Shown here one piece after another: positions 36,105 through 47,834 of a DNA stretch of 64,000 bases. Each line of letters starts with the position of its first letter. Positions within the stretch are counted from its first letter, which is position 1. The notes under the pieces are model-generated. The model was given only the letters and a program-made list of their open reading frames with translations. It ran no database searches and was not told the origin of the DNA. The position numbers and the translations under genes are program-made. The DNA comes from Scalesia atractyloides (lineage: Eukaryota; Streptophyta; Magnoliopsida; Asterales; Asteraceae), in the NCBI GenBank assembly GCA_947069175.1, contig CAMTDV010000027.1:41491369-41555368 (forward strand). Direction: 5' to 3'.

Positions 36105-36491
36105 TTATAAGGGTCCCTGGCTAGACCCAAAGTCGGTCAGATGTACCAGAGCGGGATAAGTCGTACCCAAGTTGCATCGACAAATTGCGTAGTCGAGGCT
36201 TGAGTCTATAGCTTTGATGTAGTTGACCGGGTCATCCCCCACCCGTTGTCCCACTTCGAACTTGATTTCCTTATTGCCTACCCTTAATGTTAATCTTCCC
36301 TCACTCATATCCACCATTGCTCGTGCGGTGGCAAGGTATGGTCTTCCTAATATGAGCGGGATTTTTGTGTCTTCCTCCATATCTAGGATTACAAAGTCGG
36401 CCGGGAATACAAAGTCTCCGACCTTTACCAAGAGATTTTCTATGACACCTTGGGGGTATTTTACCGACCTATCCGCGAGTTGTATGCTCAT
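36105..36491 (-). pseudogene. Athila-2 protease, C-terminal half
   Basis: 'ENLLVKVGDFVFPADFVILD' and 'PLILGRPYLATARAMVDMSE' are the second half of the Athila-type retropepsin domain and resemble the Athila-1 remnant at 6567-6857. The first half with the active site should lie near 36500-36900, where only broken frames occur. The ORF runs into the LTR and stops there; no RT follows. The gag-protease block therefore joins directly to the 3' LTR. Confidence 0.82.
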
Positions 36492-37275
36492 CCTTGTGGG
36501 AAGAGGTTTTCATTGTCCAAGACGGTTAAACATAGAGGTCGGCATTAGATTAATGCTAGCCCTAGGTCGGCATGAGCATTGCTTATTGACGACCCTCCAA
36601 TGGAGCAAGGGATGGTGAAGCTTCCGGGATCAATCTTCTTTTGGGGGAGTTTGTTGAGGAGTGCCCGCCAAGCATTCTTCACTTAGGTTCACTTTCAATC
36701 TTCCTTTTGTGGGTTAGGAAGTCCCTCATGAATTTGGAATACTTTGGCATTTGGGTGAGGACTTCTACAAAAGGAAGGTTGATATGGAGTTGTTTAAGCA
36801 AGCTAATGAACTTGGTGAATTGCACATCGGTATTTTACCGGAGTAAACGACAGGGGTAAGGGACCGGAGGAGGTTTGGTTGGTTCGGTATTTTGGGGTTA
36901 AGTATTTTCTTGGTTATTGGTTAAGGGTATTTTGTGGGTTGTGAGTCAGTTTGTTGGGGTGTTGATTTGTCCTCGGGTCCTACCTTTTGGTTTTATAAGT
37001 TGATAGTGTTTACTTGGGCTTTTGGGTTTGTTTCAGTGTTGTAAAGCAAGGCTCCTTTTGGTCTTTTGGAGAAAATTTTGGGCAAGTTGGCTTACTTGTT
37101 TTTTGATGTTTTGTATGCTAGCCTGTTGGTTCCTTATTTCGGCTTCGGTTTGTAAGAACCTCTCTGAGTACCTTTTGTCGGATTCGGAGAAAAGGCGAGA
37201 AATAAGGTCCTCAAGCCTTTCTCTTCCTCCTTGTTGTTGTGGTTGGAAGCCTTGTTGCTCATTTTGGGGTTGTTA

Positions 37276-38376
37276 TTAAAAGTTGGAGCGTTGGCTTTGA
37301 CTTTGTTGGTTGTTACCTCCTAAATCTCTCCAACCAAAGTTGGATTGATTTCGCCATTCAGGGTTAAAGGTGTTACCTTGTCCACCATATGGATGAGGGC
37401 GGTTGTTAAGGTAATTCACCACTTCCGTTTGTTCTCTATCTCCTTCATACAACTCCATTTTTCATGTGGTCCGCCATACCATTCGCATGCAATAACCGAA
37501 ATTGTTTTATTTAATTCAAGTTTCTTTGTTTTTGTAGTTAAAGCTTCGATTTGGGCTTGTAAAGAGGTGTTTTCGTCCACTTTATGGACACCTGGGGCAA
37601 TTGATTTTGAAACCCTTGGTGTGTGCCATTGAAAACTATTTTGAGAAATTTTTCGATTTGAATATAGATTTCCTCGGGTCACCGATTCCCAAGGAGTCCC
37701 CGGAGTTGGAATCAAGGATTTGGCTTGTGTGTGGTAAGAGTCCATTGTAGAAAATAGACACATGTTGCCAACCTTCAAGGCTATGATGCGGGCATTTTCT
37801 TAGTAACTCCTTGAACTTTTCCCATGTTTCCTACAAAGACTCCCCGACATCTTGTGAGTAAGAGTTGATTTCGGTCATGAGTTTTGCGGTTTTAGCGGGA
37901 GGGAAGTATTTGTAAAGAAAATTTTGGGCAAGCTCATCCCAAGTGTGCACAGACCCACTTGGGAGGGTGTTTCACCAAGCTTTCGCCCAGTCTTTTATGG
38001 AAAAAAGGGAACATACGGAGCCGGATGGCATCATTGGAGGTTCTGTTGATCCGAAAGGTATCACATATTTCCAAAAAGTTGGTAATATGTAAATGGGGAT
38101 CTTCATCGGATGGGTCGTGGAAAGTGGCGGAATTTAAAGCATTTGGATGAGGTGTGGTCGAAGCTCAAAGTTATTAGCAGCGACATTAAGAGGGTTAATT
38201 GCGGCTCCAAGATTACCGACCGTAGGCCGTAGGTAATCCATGAGAGTTGCATTGATCTGCCATGGGGGGGTTGGGTTGAGGCTTTTTGTCGGTTTTTGGT
38301 TTGAAGTCTTTTCTGGAAAAAAACATTCAGGTTCTTCTAGTGGTACTTTTATTTCTTTTTCGGAGGCGGAGGTCAT
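37276..38376 (-). pseudogene. Athila-2 gag remnant
   Basis: 38134-38376 begins 'MTSASEKEIKVPLEEPECFF' and contains 'LMDYLRPTVGN' and 'NNFELRPHLIQML', the start of Athila/Tat gag. 37416-37778 has a coiled-coil-like stretch and a damaged zinc knuckle (CEWYGGPHEKWSC; the second Cys of CX2C is Tyr). 37276-37458 has 'VVNYLNNRPHPYGGQGNTF' and 'PEWRNQSNFGW', typical of the linker before protease. Frames shift between blocks, so no protein is made. Confidence 0.82.
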
Positions 38377-38774
38377 ACAACAGGTTGTATTTCTGGAGAT
38401 TTATGCGAGATGACGTGACTTTCTACGAAAAAAACATAAAAAATTTCTAGTCAGAAGGATAGCACGACCCTGTGTCAAGTTGGCACGACCCTGTGCTGTT
38501 TAAAAAAAAGTTTATGTCTCCCAGATACTGGAAGTTGGACATTACCCCGTGCTCATGTAACACGGCCCTGTGTCTTGGTTCCAATAACCAGAAAACAGAT
38601 TCTCTTCTAGTGTTGTAGTTTAGACACGACCCTGTGTTAATCAAGCACGGCCCCGTGTTGGTTCTTCAGAAAGAAGAAAAATTTGAGAACAAGAAGAAAA
38701 ACGTTAAAACGAAAAATTATAAAAGTATATAAATGATTAGGCCGCTGATTTTAAATTTTCTTAAAATCCTTATG

Positions 38775-38792
38775 TCCCTGGCAACAGCGCCA
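38775..38792 (-). other. Athila-2 primer binding site (tRNA-Asp type)
   Basis: The minus strand reads TGGCGCTGTTGCCAGGGA, two changes from the Asp-tRNA site as I know it (one C to T and one G to A). Same position and type as in Athila-1. Confidence 0.82.
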
Positions 38793-38798
38793 AAAACT

Positions 38799-41700
38799 TA
38801 ACGTGAGCGAGATGGGTATAAATTTTATATATATTACAAGTACTTTTCACTGGTTTATTCAAGCTTTAAATTTATAAAAACACGATATATAACTATCACT
38901 CTCTACTTCACGCTAGGGCAAGTGCACCCACCGTTGGTGTAGTATAGTGATGGTAAGATACTGAGGTCGCCCAATGACACAAAAGCTTTTAATACCGGAA
39001 TATTGTCAACGTCTAATCTAATAAAAATTTGAGAAAAGGTTTTTAATAAATAAACATAAAGAAATAAACTAAGTAATAAAAGAAATAAATAGATAAGATA
39101 GAATCACTTGGTTCTGACTCATTATTTACGTATTCTTTGATGATTTTCACGCTTTGGGTTTTTAAAGAGATTATCTTAGTTAAAGTAGCATATCCTCTTT
39201 TGGAGGCAACGCTGCCTTCAGCCATATTAGTCTAAGTCAGCAGGGATACAATCCTGCAAGGCCAGAATATTGAAAGATAATTAAGTAACTTATTAATGCA
39301 AAAAGTGGCATGTCCATCTTTTGAAGGCAACGGCACCCTCGGCCATAGTGGTCTGAGTCAGTAGGGATACAGTTCCGCAAGACCAGATTAAAGTTTTAAT
39401 AGTAGTTTATTTATAAGGGATTCAAGCCGTTCTTACTTCCCCAAATTTGATGTTATCTGCCTCAAGGGAAGTCCTAATAAGCTTGAATCCCAAATCATCG
39501 CAGGATCTGTGCACTGAATGGGCCAATAACTTTACCCATACCACTCTTCTAACCCCTTCCAGGCAGTTAACTCGTTTTATATAGATCGTAAAAACACGAA
39601 TGAGTGAATCAATAAAACATGAAAGATGATCGAATAAAGTTCGCTTTCAATATAAAAAAATAGTTATTAAAGTCACTAATACATACCCAATTAAAAATTT
39701 AACCAAAGCTAGGAAATCAAAAGTAATACATAAATAACTTGTCTTCACCAATTGATGTAAGAGATTAGCCAAGCATGGCCTATGTTTGACAAAAACTCTT
39801 ACGATCAATATTGGATCCCGGGACTACTACATACTCTAGGATGGATGATGCTGGTATTTTGGTGGTGAAGTGGTGGCAGGTGTGAGAGAAGTGGTTTGCC
39901 AAGGGATGAATTGGAATGAAACCAAGCACCCTTATTTACAGTTGGAAAATACAGCTCACATGGCCCTGTGCCTTCTCTGTCTTCATTTAATTCTGTTGTC
40001 AGATCAGCCTGCTACACGGCCCGTGTGTCAACGGCACGGCCCCGTGGCCATTGTACTTGTTGTACTTACCCAGCTATGTTAATCTGGAAGTTGACCACGA
40101 CCTGTGGCCAAGGGACACGGCCCCGTGTCTCTTGTTTGCTTATGTTTGTCTTCTTCTGATCTAGAACTATGAAAGGGCATGACCCCATGTCGACGAGGAA
40201 CGGCCCCATGCCATACTTCTGATTTGTTTTTTTTTTGTATTTGGGTTAAAGCTTGTTGGGTTGGTATAGTACGTTCTCTTCCAGTCTTTCATACTTATGC
40301 TGGATTTTGTCGTTAATTTGTTATTTTTGTACATTTAAGCTCTTTTTATCCTGAAAATTAAAAATCATAGATATCTAATTACAAACCTAAATACATGTAA
40401 ATAATAGTTAGTTTTTTGTAACATGTTACAATGTATATAAAAATAAAATATATTATAAGTAAAATGATCCGAGCTAAGCCGAGCCGAGCTAGCAAGCGAG
40501 TCAAACCGAGCCAATCTGGCTCGTTACGAGTCTAGCCGAGCTAGACTCACTTTCTAACCGAGCCGAGCCGGTTCGGCTCACTTTCAAACCGAGCTATATC
40601 GAGCGAGCTAAATCCGAGCGAGCTCCGAGCCACAAGCTTTGTTTTTGAAAAGTGGCATGATAGTTTTATTGAAAAGTGGTTAAAAGTGTAACATATCAGT
40701 TTTCTTTTTAAAAATTTATTTATTTCTAACTTAGTTATAAACTACATATTTATAAGCAATAAAATTTTATTTTGGTTATTTATTTCAAATAGCTAGAGAG
40801 AGATTTTTTTTGATAGAATAAACTAAGTACCTCTTTTTATATAATTTTTCAAAAGAACCGCATTTTACTAAAATAAGGGGTGTGAAAAATTGGTTTTTGG
40901 ATGATGGGTAGTTTGTGCAAAATGGTATTTTGCGGGTTTTGAAAAGAAAGGTTTAGGCTCAAAGGGCTTTAACTAGAGGAATATATTTTGTTGTTTTGTT
41001 TATAGTGAGGAGATAAAGAGAAAAGAAAGTTTAAGATGAAAAACAGGGATTAAAATCCTAATGCCTTCATCATTTACTTATTTGGATTTGTCGGTAAGGA
41101 CCGGAAATGTATTGTCTTGTCAAGTTCTAGATTCGTAAGAACCATACGGCTATTCACACAAGAAATGAAATTGAGCATTTAGTAAAGATATAGATTTGAA
41201 TGCTCGATAACGGCTTAAAAACTCACATTTTTGTGGGAAAAGGGTATAAGTGTGAAAATATATATACAATCAAATTTTACAAAGAATTGGCATGCCATTT
41301 TTATATCTTTTTCTTGTATGGTTTTTTTTATCACGTCGCTATCAGTTGTAATTTTATAAAACTTGAAAAAAAATTAGATTTTGGTTTCTAACTTAAACTA
41401 TAAACAAGACAAAAGTAAATAAAAAAATATTTTTGAAAAAGATTTAGGGTGTTTTAGCGTTTCCAAATAGAGTTTTGTGTAAGTCTTGTTCTTGGAACAA
41501 AAATTTTCAAGTTTAGCTTACCCCCTCCCCATACTTAAATTACACATTGTTCTCAATATGTTCAAATTGGTTAAAATTGACTAAATGTGAATTAAAAAAC
41601 AACAAATTTTTAAAAACCAGACACTGGGCACGGGGGCGTGGTAGGGCGACACGGCCCCGTGTCAAAAGTGCCAGTAACAATTTTTTGAGAAAATTTTCGG

Positions 41701-42141
41701 GAGGCAGACACGGGTGTGCCCATGATATACAACCCCGTGTAAAAAGTGGCAGTAACAAAAATTTTCCAGAAACTAGGCACGGGGGCATGCCCATGAGACA
41801 CGACCCCGTGTCAATGTTCCAATTTCAAAAATTTTCTTGAAGACTTGAGGCACAGGGGCGTACTTACCTAACACAGGCTCGTGCTGCACTTACTGTTTTG
41901 AAGATTTCGTGTCGAGAAGTGTCTGTTTACGTGCATTGTGGGTTGTTTCAATGTTCCTTTGGCATTTTTCATCCTTTCTTTGAGTGTAACTTATTCTTGC
42001 AAGTAGATTTCTTAAAGAAAAACATTAAACTAAAGATTACACTAAAATTGAAACAAATTATCTTAAAGATAGTCCATGGAATGAATCCAAAGTACACCAC
42101 ATTTATAAAGATCCCTGGCTAGATCCAAAATGGTCAGATGT
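38799..42141 (-). repeat. Athila-2 5' LTR (about 3.3 kb)
   Basis: Aligned by eye with the 3' LTR from 'taacgtgagc' to 'ggtcagatgt'. About 830 bases (40370-41195) replace about 420 bases in the partner (34800-35215), including a GAGC-rich stretch. Its outer right end has no recognisable target duplication. Confidence 0.78.
40470..40640. repeat. GAGC/CCGAGC-rich low-complexity block
   Basis: Repeats of 'ccgagccgagct' and 'gagcgagct' in an AT-rich setting, present only in one of the two Athila-2 LTRs, within the replaced block 40370-41195. Similar GAGC-rich sequence is common in plant DNA transposon ends, so this may be part of an inserted element whose ends I cannot define. Confidence 0.45.
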
Positions 42142-42578
42142 TATACATACACTGGATAGAAGTATATATTAACAACCCATTGCAAAAATATATATGTCCC
42201 GAACACGTTATGAACACATCTATATTTCGATTACCATCATAGAAATGTATATATATTTTACAAAAAGATATTATTTTTAAGTAACCACAAGAATATATTT
42301 TTGATGTCGAATATATATATTTTGTACAACCAATCACAAAAATATATTATTTTTAGGCGATCATACGAATATAGTTTCCAAAAATATAGTTTTTGGAAAA
42401 CCGACAAAATACTAAGTATGAACTAATCAAGAAATAAAGGTATGTATACACGTGCATATACGTGTCTACGTATACCTTAACACACTTGGTAAAATAAAGC
42501 GTTATAAGTAGTATACATGTACATACATATATGTACAAATATACGACCCATGCATGAGTTGGAAAAGTATGCAAATAA

Positions 42579-42628
<50 letters not shown>

Positions 42629-42880
42629 ATATACGAGGAAATTAAACAAAGTAGTTATGACATCAAACAGGTTACGACATTTATACAAGAATAATGTTAT
42701 AAATATTATTTTTAACAAAGAATCGAACTCAGAGAAATATATATTATATTAAAGGATAGGTATATTTTAAACTATCGATTTAGTGATTCGACATCTCACG
42801 AAATGAGAATATATATTATTGAACATAAAAATATATTAATACTAAGGAGTAAGAAACAAAAATAAGCAAAGAGTCTTTGG
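42142..42880. other. AT-rich DNA with (AT)n microsatellite
   Basis: No coding signal. A perfect run of AT repeats spans about 42581-42626. The ORF read through it on the minus strand is a Tyr/Ile low-complexity artefact. Confidence 0.7.
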
Positions 42881-43870
42881 TCTAGCAATACAAGGAGTTC
42901 CGGATAAACCTTTTAGTTTTCAAGTGGCAAGGGTCTTTAGGACTCGAATATTGATCAACACACAAACACAAGCGAAACTATTAGAGAAAAATAAACAAAA
43001 ATGAACATCTAAAATTTACGTGCTTCGATCGGCTGACTTACGTTCATGAGCTGCAATCAACGTATTTTATTATTGTTATCTGCCATACTCGTGAGAAATT
43101 ACAAGTATAAGGTTATAATTTATAATGATAAACTTAGGTCTTTGAACTTGTTCCCCAAGAAACAAACAAACAGGCTGTAATAAAAAATAGATGGGCCAAA
43201 CGCATGTATTCAATACTTTGCCAAAATAATGTCTTCTAAACTGGGCCCACTAAGCCAATCAAGTCTCCATAAACCCAACAAGGTTCAATCCCGCTTTGTG
43301 GAAAAATTGTGTAAATTAGTGTATTTATATTGGAACCTCTAAATTCATTTATATAATTTAATTAAAAAACATATTTTTTTATATTTTAAAAACTTTTCAC
43401 ATTCAACTTTTATTTATATCTCTATTTTACTCACAAATACTTATTTTATTATTTCTTTATGTTTCTTACACACTCACAACAAAGTATAAAGCTTTATATT
43501 AGCCTCTAAATATAGAGATGTACTTTAGTGTCTATATAATTTTCTCTGTTATAGAGATTTCATTATAGTGGGGTATTTGTTGTTTCCTGTATTTCTTCCT
43601 CTGTGTTTTAGAAAGTGTTATTATAGAGACTCCAATGTGAAAGCTCTTAGTTATAGAATTATAGTGTGTGTGAGTTTTCATCATAAAAAAATTAAGTGGT
43701 AACCATATGAACGCCAAAATGTTGAATATTTAAAATCCGTCTTCAAATAGAGAAAATAAATATGTTTTTGCATTGTTTTAGTTTCTAGAAGAAGGTAACC
43801 GAGTTGCAACTTTATTAACCAAGACGTGGTTGTTGCGGTAACCTGTGTCCACGACTACAACCAAGCATCA
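42880..43870. repeat. Dispersed repeat, copy 1 (paralogue of 52990-54190)
   Basis: Shares with 52990-53420 the series 'caaagatgaac...ttacgtg', 'acttgttccccaagaaa', 'cttcaatactttaccac', and with 53640-54190 both that body and the downstream stretch ending 'aaccaagacgtg'. Phrases such as 'ttacgtgcttcgatcggct' recall LTRs of plant copia elements. The 5' end ('ttggtctagcaatacaag') looks weakly like a tRNA-derived SINE head. No coding content. Confidence 0.55.
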
Positions 43871-43899
43871 CTATACGAACTAGGCAATTAACACTGTGT

Positions 43900-45240
43900 T
43901 TAATATGCATAATCTTTGTGCTCATTTTATCTTTTCTTTATTTCTTTCTTTTCCCTAAGCATTGTTGTGAAAAATTGTGGGTTTGGTTTACAATCCACCA
44001 AACTCATGACTGATCCTATGCATAAGAACGATAAAAAGAGCCAAATTTTATACATCTTAAACACGGTGTTCTACCTAATTCTTATATGGATGTACGGGTT
44101 GAGTGTGGCAGTTGCCAGCATGGGCGAAGCTTTTAATGGGCAGGAGGGGGCGGCCGGTCTCCCGAACTTTTCGCTCAGTGGTAGAGAGTGTAGTTTTCGT
44201 ATAGAAATTTTTTGGTATATACGTTTTCGACCCCCCGGTTTTATAGAAATTTTTAGGTACGGTGACTTCCGCCCCGGTCGGAAATCTCAAGCTTCGTCAA
44301 TGGTTGCCAGTTTATAAGACAAAACCGATTTTGTCCAATGTCACAACCAAGGGCTTCTCATATATCTGCTGCGAGAGAGAAGAAAATGTGTGAGTTATTA
44401 AGAGATTGAGGATTGTCTTTGGTTTCTTTACTGAATTTTTAATTATTGTGGTATCAATAAATGCCTATGCAATGAAACAAGAATTATAAGAATGAACAAA
44501 GGCTTTAAAACATTGAAAGGAACAAAGGAGACCAATTTTAGGGTAATATGTGACATGGGTTAATTTATCATATCCTCACCAGATTTATGGGGCACAATTT
44601 TAGGAAACCAAATTAACTTATCAAAAGTTATTGGTATTTCAGGAGACAGAAAAAATAGGAATATAGGATGTACATTTAATAATATCAAATTTTAATTTAA
44701 ATATTACAAATTTCATCATCTAATTCTAAATATCTAATGTGTGGTTGATGTACAATCTATTTATTAAACTAAAAATATTAGTTAACAAAACTTGTACAAT
44801 CTATTTAAACTAAAAATATTAGTTAGCAATTTCAAATTCAAATCTAAAATTCTTAATGTTTCTTAAAATGATAGTAATTGAACTTTAGAAAAGAATTAGG
44901 AGGATCAAAATTTACGAAATTTAAACTCATTTAATTAAGTTAAGTTTGTTATGTAAAAAACAATTTAGATTTCCTTTCCAAATTAGTTAAGCAAATTAAA
45001 TTAAAATCTATTTAAATACTAACAAAGTAAAAGGTTGTTTAGGCTGGCTAAATTAAATCACCACGGACTAGGCCAAAGTTTCATATTTTTTATAAGGGTA
45101 AACTAATATACTTTTAAAACACTCGAATCGTTGTAAATTACAGGATTTAAATCACTCACTTCTTAGATAGAGATGATATACCTTACCACCTCACTATATC
45201 ACTTGGGATGCGAAAGTTTTTATGGTTATTATAGTAGTTC
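43900..45240. repeat. Duplicated unit A (empty-site copy)
   Basis: Corresponds to 45240-50600 (unit B) once the insertions there are removed. Shared landmarks are 'acaatccaccaaac', 'cataagaacgataaaaagagcc', 'gtacgggttgagtgtggc', 'gtcacaaccaagggcttc', 'cctcaccagatttatggggc'. It contains no recognisable gene. Its value is as an unoccupied reference for the insertions in unit B. Confidence 0.75.
44119..44302. mobile_element. Short hAT-like MITE (184 bp)
   Basis: Ends CATGGGCGAAGCTT and its imperfect inverse AAGCTTCGTCAATG, flanked by a perfect 8-bp duplication GTTGCCAG (44111-44118 and 44303-44310). Unit B lacks it at the same place (about 45430). The 8-bp duplication and CA-GGCG-AGC ends fit the hAT superfamily. 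No coding capacity. Confidence 0.9.
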
Positions 45241-45463
45241 AAAAAATTGGTGAAAAAATGTGTATTTGTTTTACAATCCACCAAACATGATTTCAAGGAA
45301 GGTTCAAACTAATAACCTTGACAACAACAACTTCTATGCATAAGAACAATAAAAAGAGCCAAAAATTACCCATCTCGAGCACAATGTTCTTTTGCCTAAT
45401 TCTTATATGGGTGTACGGGTTGAGTGTGGCCATTGCGATTTTATAAGACAAAACTGATTTGTC

Positions 45464-47225
45464 TAAGGGTGTTAATTTCTGACACGACCCGAAAACACGA
45501 CACAAACCTAACACGAAATTCATGGGTTTGGGTTTAATCTAAATAGGGCCGGGTCAGTTTCAGGTTGAACCCACGAACCTGTTTAGGTTAACGGGTCGGG
45601 TTCGGGTCAACCCGATCGGGTTGGCGGGTTGACCCGTTTAACACATTTATATTATATTATTTTTTTTACAATATGATTTATGTCATAAATTAAATGGACT
45701 GTGTATTTTATCATAATTATAACTAAAAGAATAAACTGTCATTTTGGTCTCTTAGGTTTGGTCACTTTTAAAACTTTAGTGTAAAACTCAAACTTTTGCA
45801 TCTGGGTCCTTGTGGTTTCAGTTTTATTGCCATTTGGGTCCAAAAGTGAAATCAGGTCATATTTGTCTCATTAAATCTTGCTATTTTGTCTTTTTTTTCT
45901 TAGGGGCAAAATGGTCATTATACGTTAATTATAACAAGTTATTAATTAATAAATTAAATGTGTTAATTTTAACCCAATCAACACCGTGAAAATCACTCCA
46001 ACAGCAACCCGGTAGAGAGAGAGAAGGGGTTGCGGTTAGGGCTTTAGACTTACAAGCGGCGACAATACTTGGCGGTGGCGATGAAGGTAGATGAAGTAAT
46101 AGACAATATGACAATGGTAGCCAACAGCATCAGCACCGGCTAGGTGCGTAACCGGGGTGAGGAGGCAGGGTTTCAAACAGTGGTACGACAATGGTAGCCT
46201 CCATCACCATCACCCCCAAGAAAAACCATCACCCACCACTTCATCTCCACCTACCGATATTAACGGCCATCATCACGCGCCACCCAACAACGATGCTACA
46301 TCATCTAACGTCACACATCAGTTTGAGACTGTTGGTGGAGCTCTCGAGGGAAGTTCGTCTTCCGTATTAGGTGATTGTTCTTCACATCAGATTTTTTATG
46401 TTTATATTGTTGGGCTAGTAGTCTACGGCAGTGTTGACAGGGAACGGTTTATTATTAGGGTTTTTATTTTGGGTGGATTGGTTGATAGAGGGTTGAATTT
46501 AGGATTTGATTTTGGGGGAAAAGGGGATGATGATGGTGATTAGGTGATGTGAGGAGGAGAACGGTGGCTGTGGTGAGAAGAAGGATATGGTGGCTGTGGT
46601 GAGAAGGAGGTGGTGGTGGCGGTTGTTGTGAGGAGGTAGTGGTGGCGGTGGTGAGAAGGGAGGAGGAGGTGGCGGCGGTGGTGTTAGAGAGAGGAGAAAG
46701 GGAGATAGAGAAAGAGAGAGCTGATAATGACCATAATGACCATTTTATAATTAATAATTTGTTATAATAAAACTCATAATTACCATTTTGCCCCTAAGGA
46801 AAAGGACAAAAAAAAACAGGATTTAATATGAGAAATATGAGCTAATTTCAATTTTGGACCAAAATGACAAAAAAAAAATGAAATCACAGGGACCCAGATG
46901 CAAAAGGTTTCAAATTTGTACTAAAGCGTCAAAAGTAACCAAACCTCAGAGACCAAAATGGCGGTTTACTCTAACTTAAAAAGAGAAATTAACATAAGAT
47001 TTTATAATTCAAATATAATTATATTATAGAATTTGTGTTTTTTAAGTAAATTTTAATTTTAATATATTAATTTCAGAAAAAAAATCAGATTGAACGGGTC
47101 GTGTTCGGGTTTATATGTATGATATGATTTTCGGGTTCAAGTCGGGTTCGGGCTCATGTAAAATTTTTGGGTTTGGGTCGGATTGAACTCGCCAACCCAC
47201 GAACACGACCCGCTTAGCACCCTTA
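45464..47225. mobile_element. Non-autonomous hAT-like element (1.76 kb) with nested MULE
   Basis: Ends TAAGGGTGTTAA and TTAGCACCCTTA, inverted. Subterminal regions are full of 'cgggtcgggttcgggt' and 'cacgacccg' motifs in inverse orientation at the two ends (45480-45650 and 47095-47215). Flanks are ATTTGTC and ATTTTGTC; unit A at about 44330 has a single 'gattttgtcc', so the duplication is 8 bp with one base lost. No transposase is present; the middle is a second element. Confidence 0.85.
45728..46972. mobile_element. Mutator-like element with about 240-bp terminal inverted repeats
   Basis: The left arm from 'ataaactgtcattttggtct' and the right arm ending 'gaccaaaatggcggtttact' are inverse of each other with many small changes; both contain 'gggtcc', 'caaaatgg' and an AT-rich inner part ending near 45960 and 46740. 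Long inverted repeats and AACT(T)AAA-like flanks fit a MULE. The centre (46000-46735) has GGTGGC-rich repeats and a His/Pro-rich ORF (46157-46543) that I do not recognise; it may be captured DNA. Confidence 0.75.
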
Positions 47226-47310
47226 ATTTTGTCAAGTGTCACAACCAAGGGCTTCCATATCTTCTGCCAAGGGAGAAAAAATGTGAGATACTAGAGACTG
47301 AGGGTGGTCT

Positions 47311-47834
47311 TGTTGTAATAACCAATTTGATCAAACCAAAAATATGAAAATACGCAGATCTTAAGTAACATACTTTGACTCTTTTCTTTATTTGTGAACT
47401 CGAATTGTAGCAACAATGGCTACTGCCTTCTCTCAGCTATTCAAACAGAGACACAATAAAATCTTCCACTTTGTTTGAATCAATCACAGGTTCTCGACTT
47501 CGATCAATCCTTCACATATCCAATTGGGTGGCTTCGTTCTTCACGTCTTTGGTTCAGTTGTTGGCTTCTTGACTCTTGGTTGTGATCCCCAAGAGTTTTG
47601 ATACGAAGAACCTACCCGACGCTCTGATCCAGTTGTTGGAACATTGGATCGAGCAAGCAACACAAACACAATGATTTGATGTAACTAATTACTAGTTACG
47701 AACTCTATAAATAAAAAGATTTAGGGTCATTGTAATGTGCTACATCTGTTCATAATAATATAGAGTTCGTAAGTAGTAATTAGTTACATCAAATCATCGT
47801 ATTTGTGTTGTTTGCTCGATCCAGTTTTCCAACA
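47311..47834 (-). mobile_element. Copia-type solo LTR (524 bp) containing a large palindrome
   Basis: Ends TGTTG...CAACA with a 5-bp duplication GGTCT (47306-47310 and 47835-47839), absent from unit A. Inside, 47644-47710 and 47759-47825 are near-perfect inverted copies of about 66 bases around a 48-base spacer. Short direct repeats of CTGGATC(A)GAGC occur near both ends of the palindrome. Orientation is tentative. No coding sequence. Confidence 0.7.

Larger units (their letters stand above)
26061..36144 (-). repeat. Athila-2 3' LTR, split by the copia element
   Basis: The parts 26061-26693 and 33882-36144 join across the copia insertion and then match 38799-42141 in order. At the copia site, the uninterrupted partner at about 39429-39445 reads 'gccgttcttacttcccc', exactly the sequence expected with a single CTTAC. 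The LTR carries many CACGGCCCCGTG-type palindromes (about 34440-34660 and 35650-35910). Confidence 0.85.
26061..42141 (-). mobile_element. Athila-2: Athila-type element with gag and protease only, nested copia in 3' LTR
   Basis: Long direct repeats at 26061-36144 (interrupted by copia) and 38799-42141 enclose a short internal region with a tRNA-Asp primer site, gag and protease on the minus strand. There is no trace of RT or integrase in the 2.7 kb between the LTRs, so it is a non-autonomous or internally deleted copy. The LTRs differ clearly by eye and by a replaced block near 34.8/40.4 kb, so insertion is old. No target duplication is visible at the ends chosen, so boundaries may be off by about 10 bases. 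Confidence 0.82.

Noticed and set aside
26041..42150. Target duplication for Athila-2
   Set aside because: Flanks at the chosen ends (TGTAT and TATAC) do not match; either the ends are off by some bases or the site has decayed.
42353..42718. 121-codon ORF rich in Tyr and Ile
   Set aside because: It is the translation of an (AT)n microsatellite and AT-rich flank.
46157..46543. 128-codon His/Pro then Gly-rich ORF as a host gene
   Set aside because: Inside a Mutator-like element, low complexity, no recognised domain; kept only as possible captured DNA.
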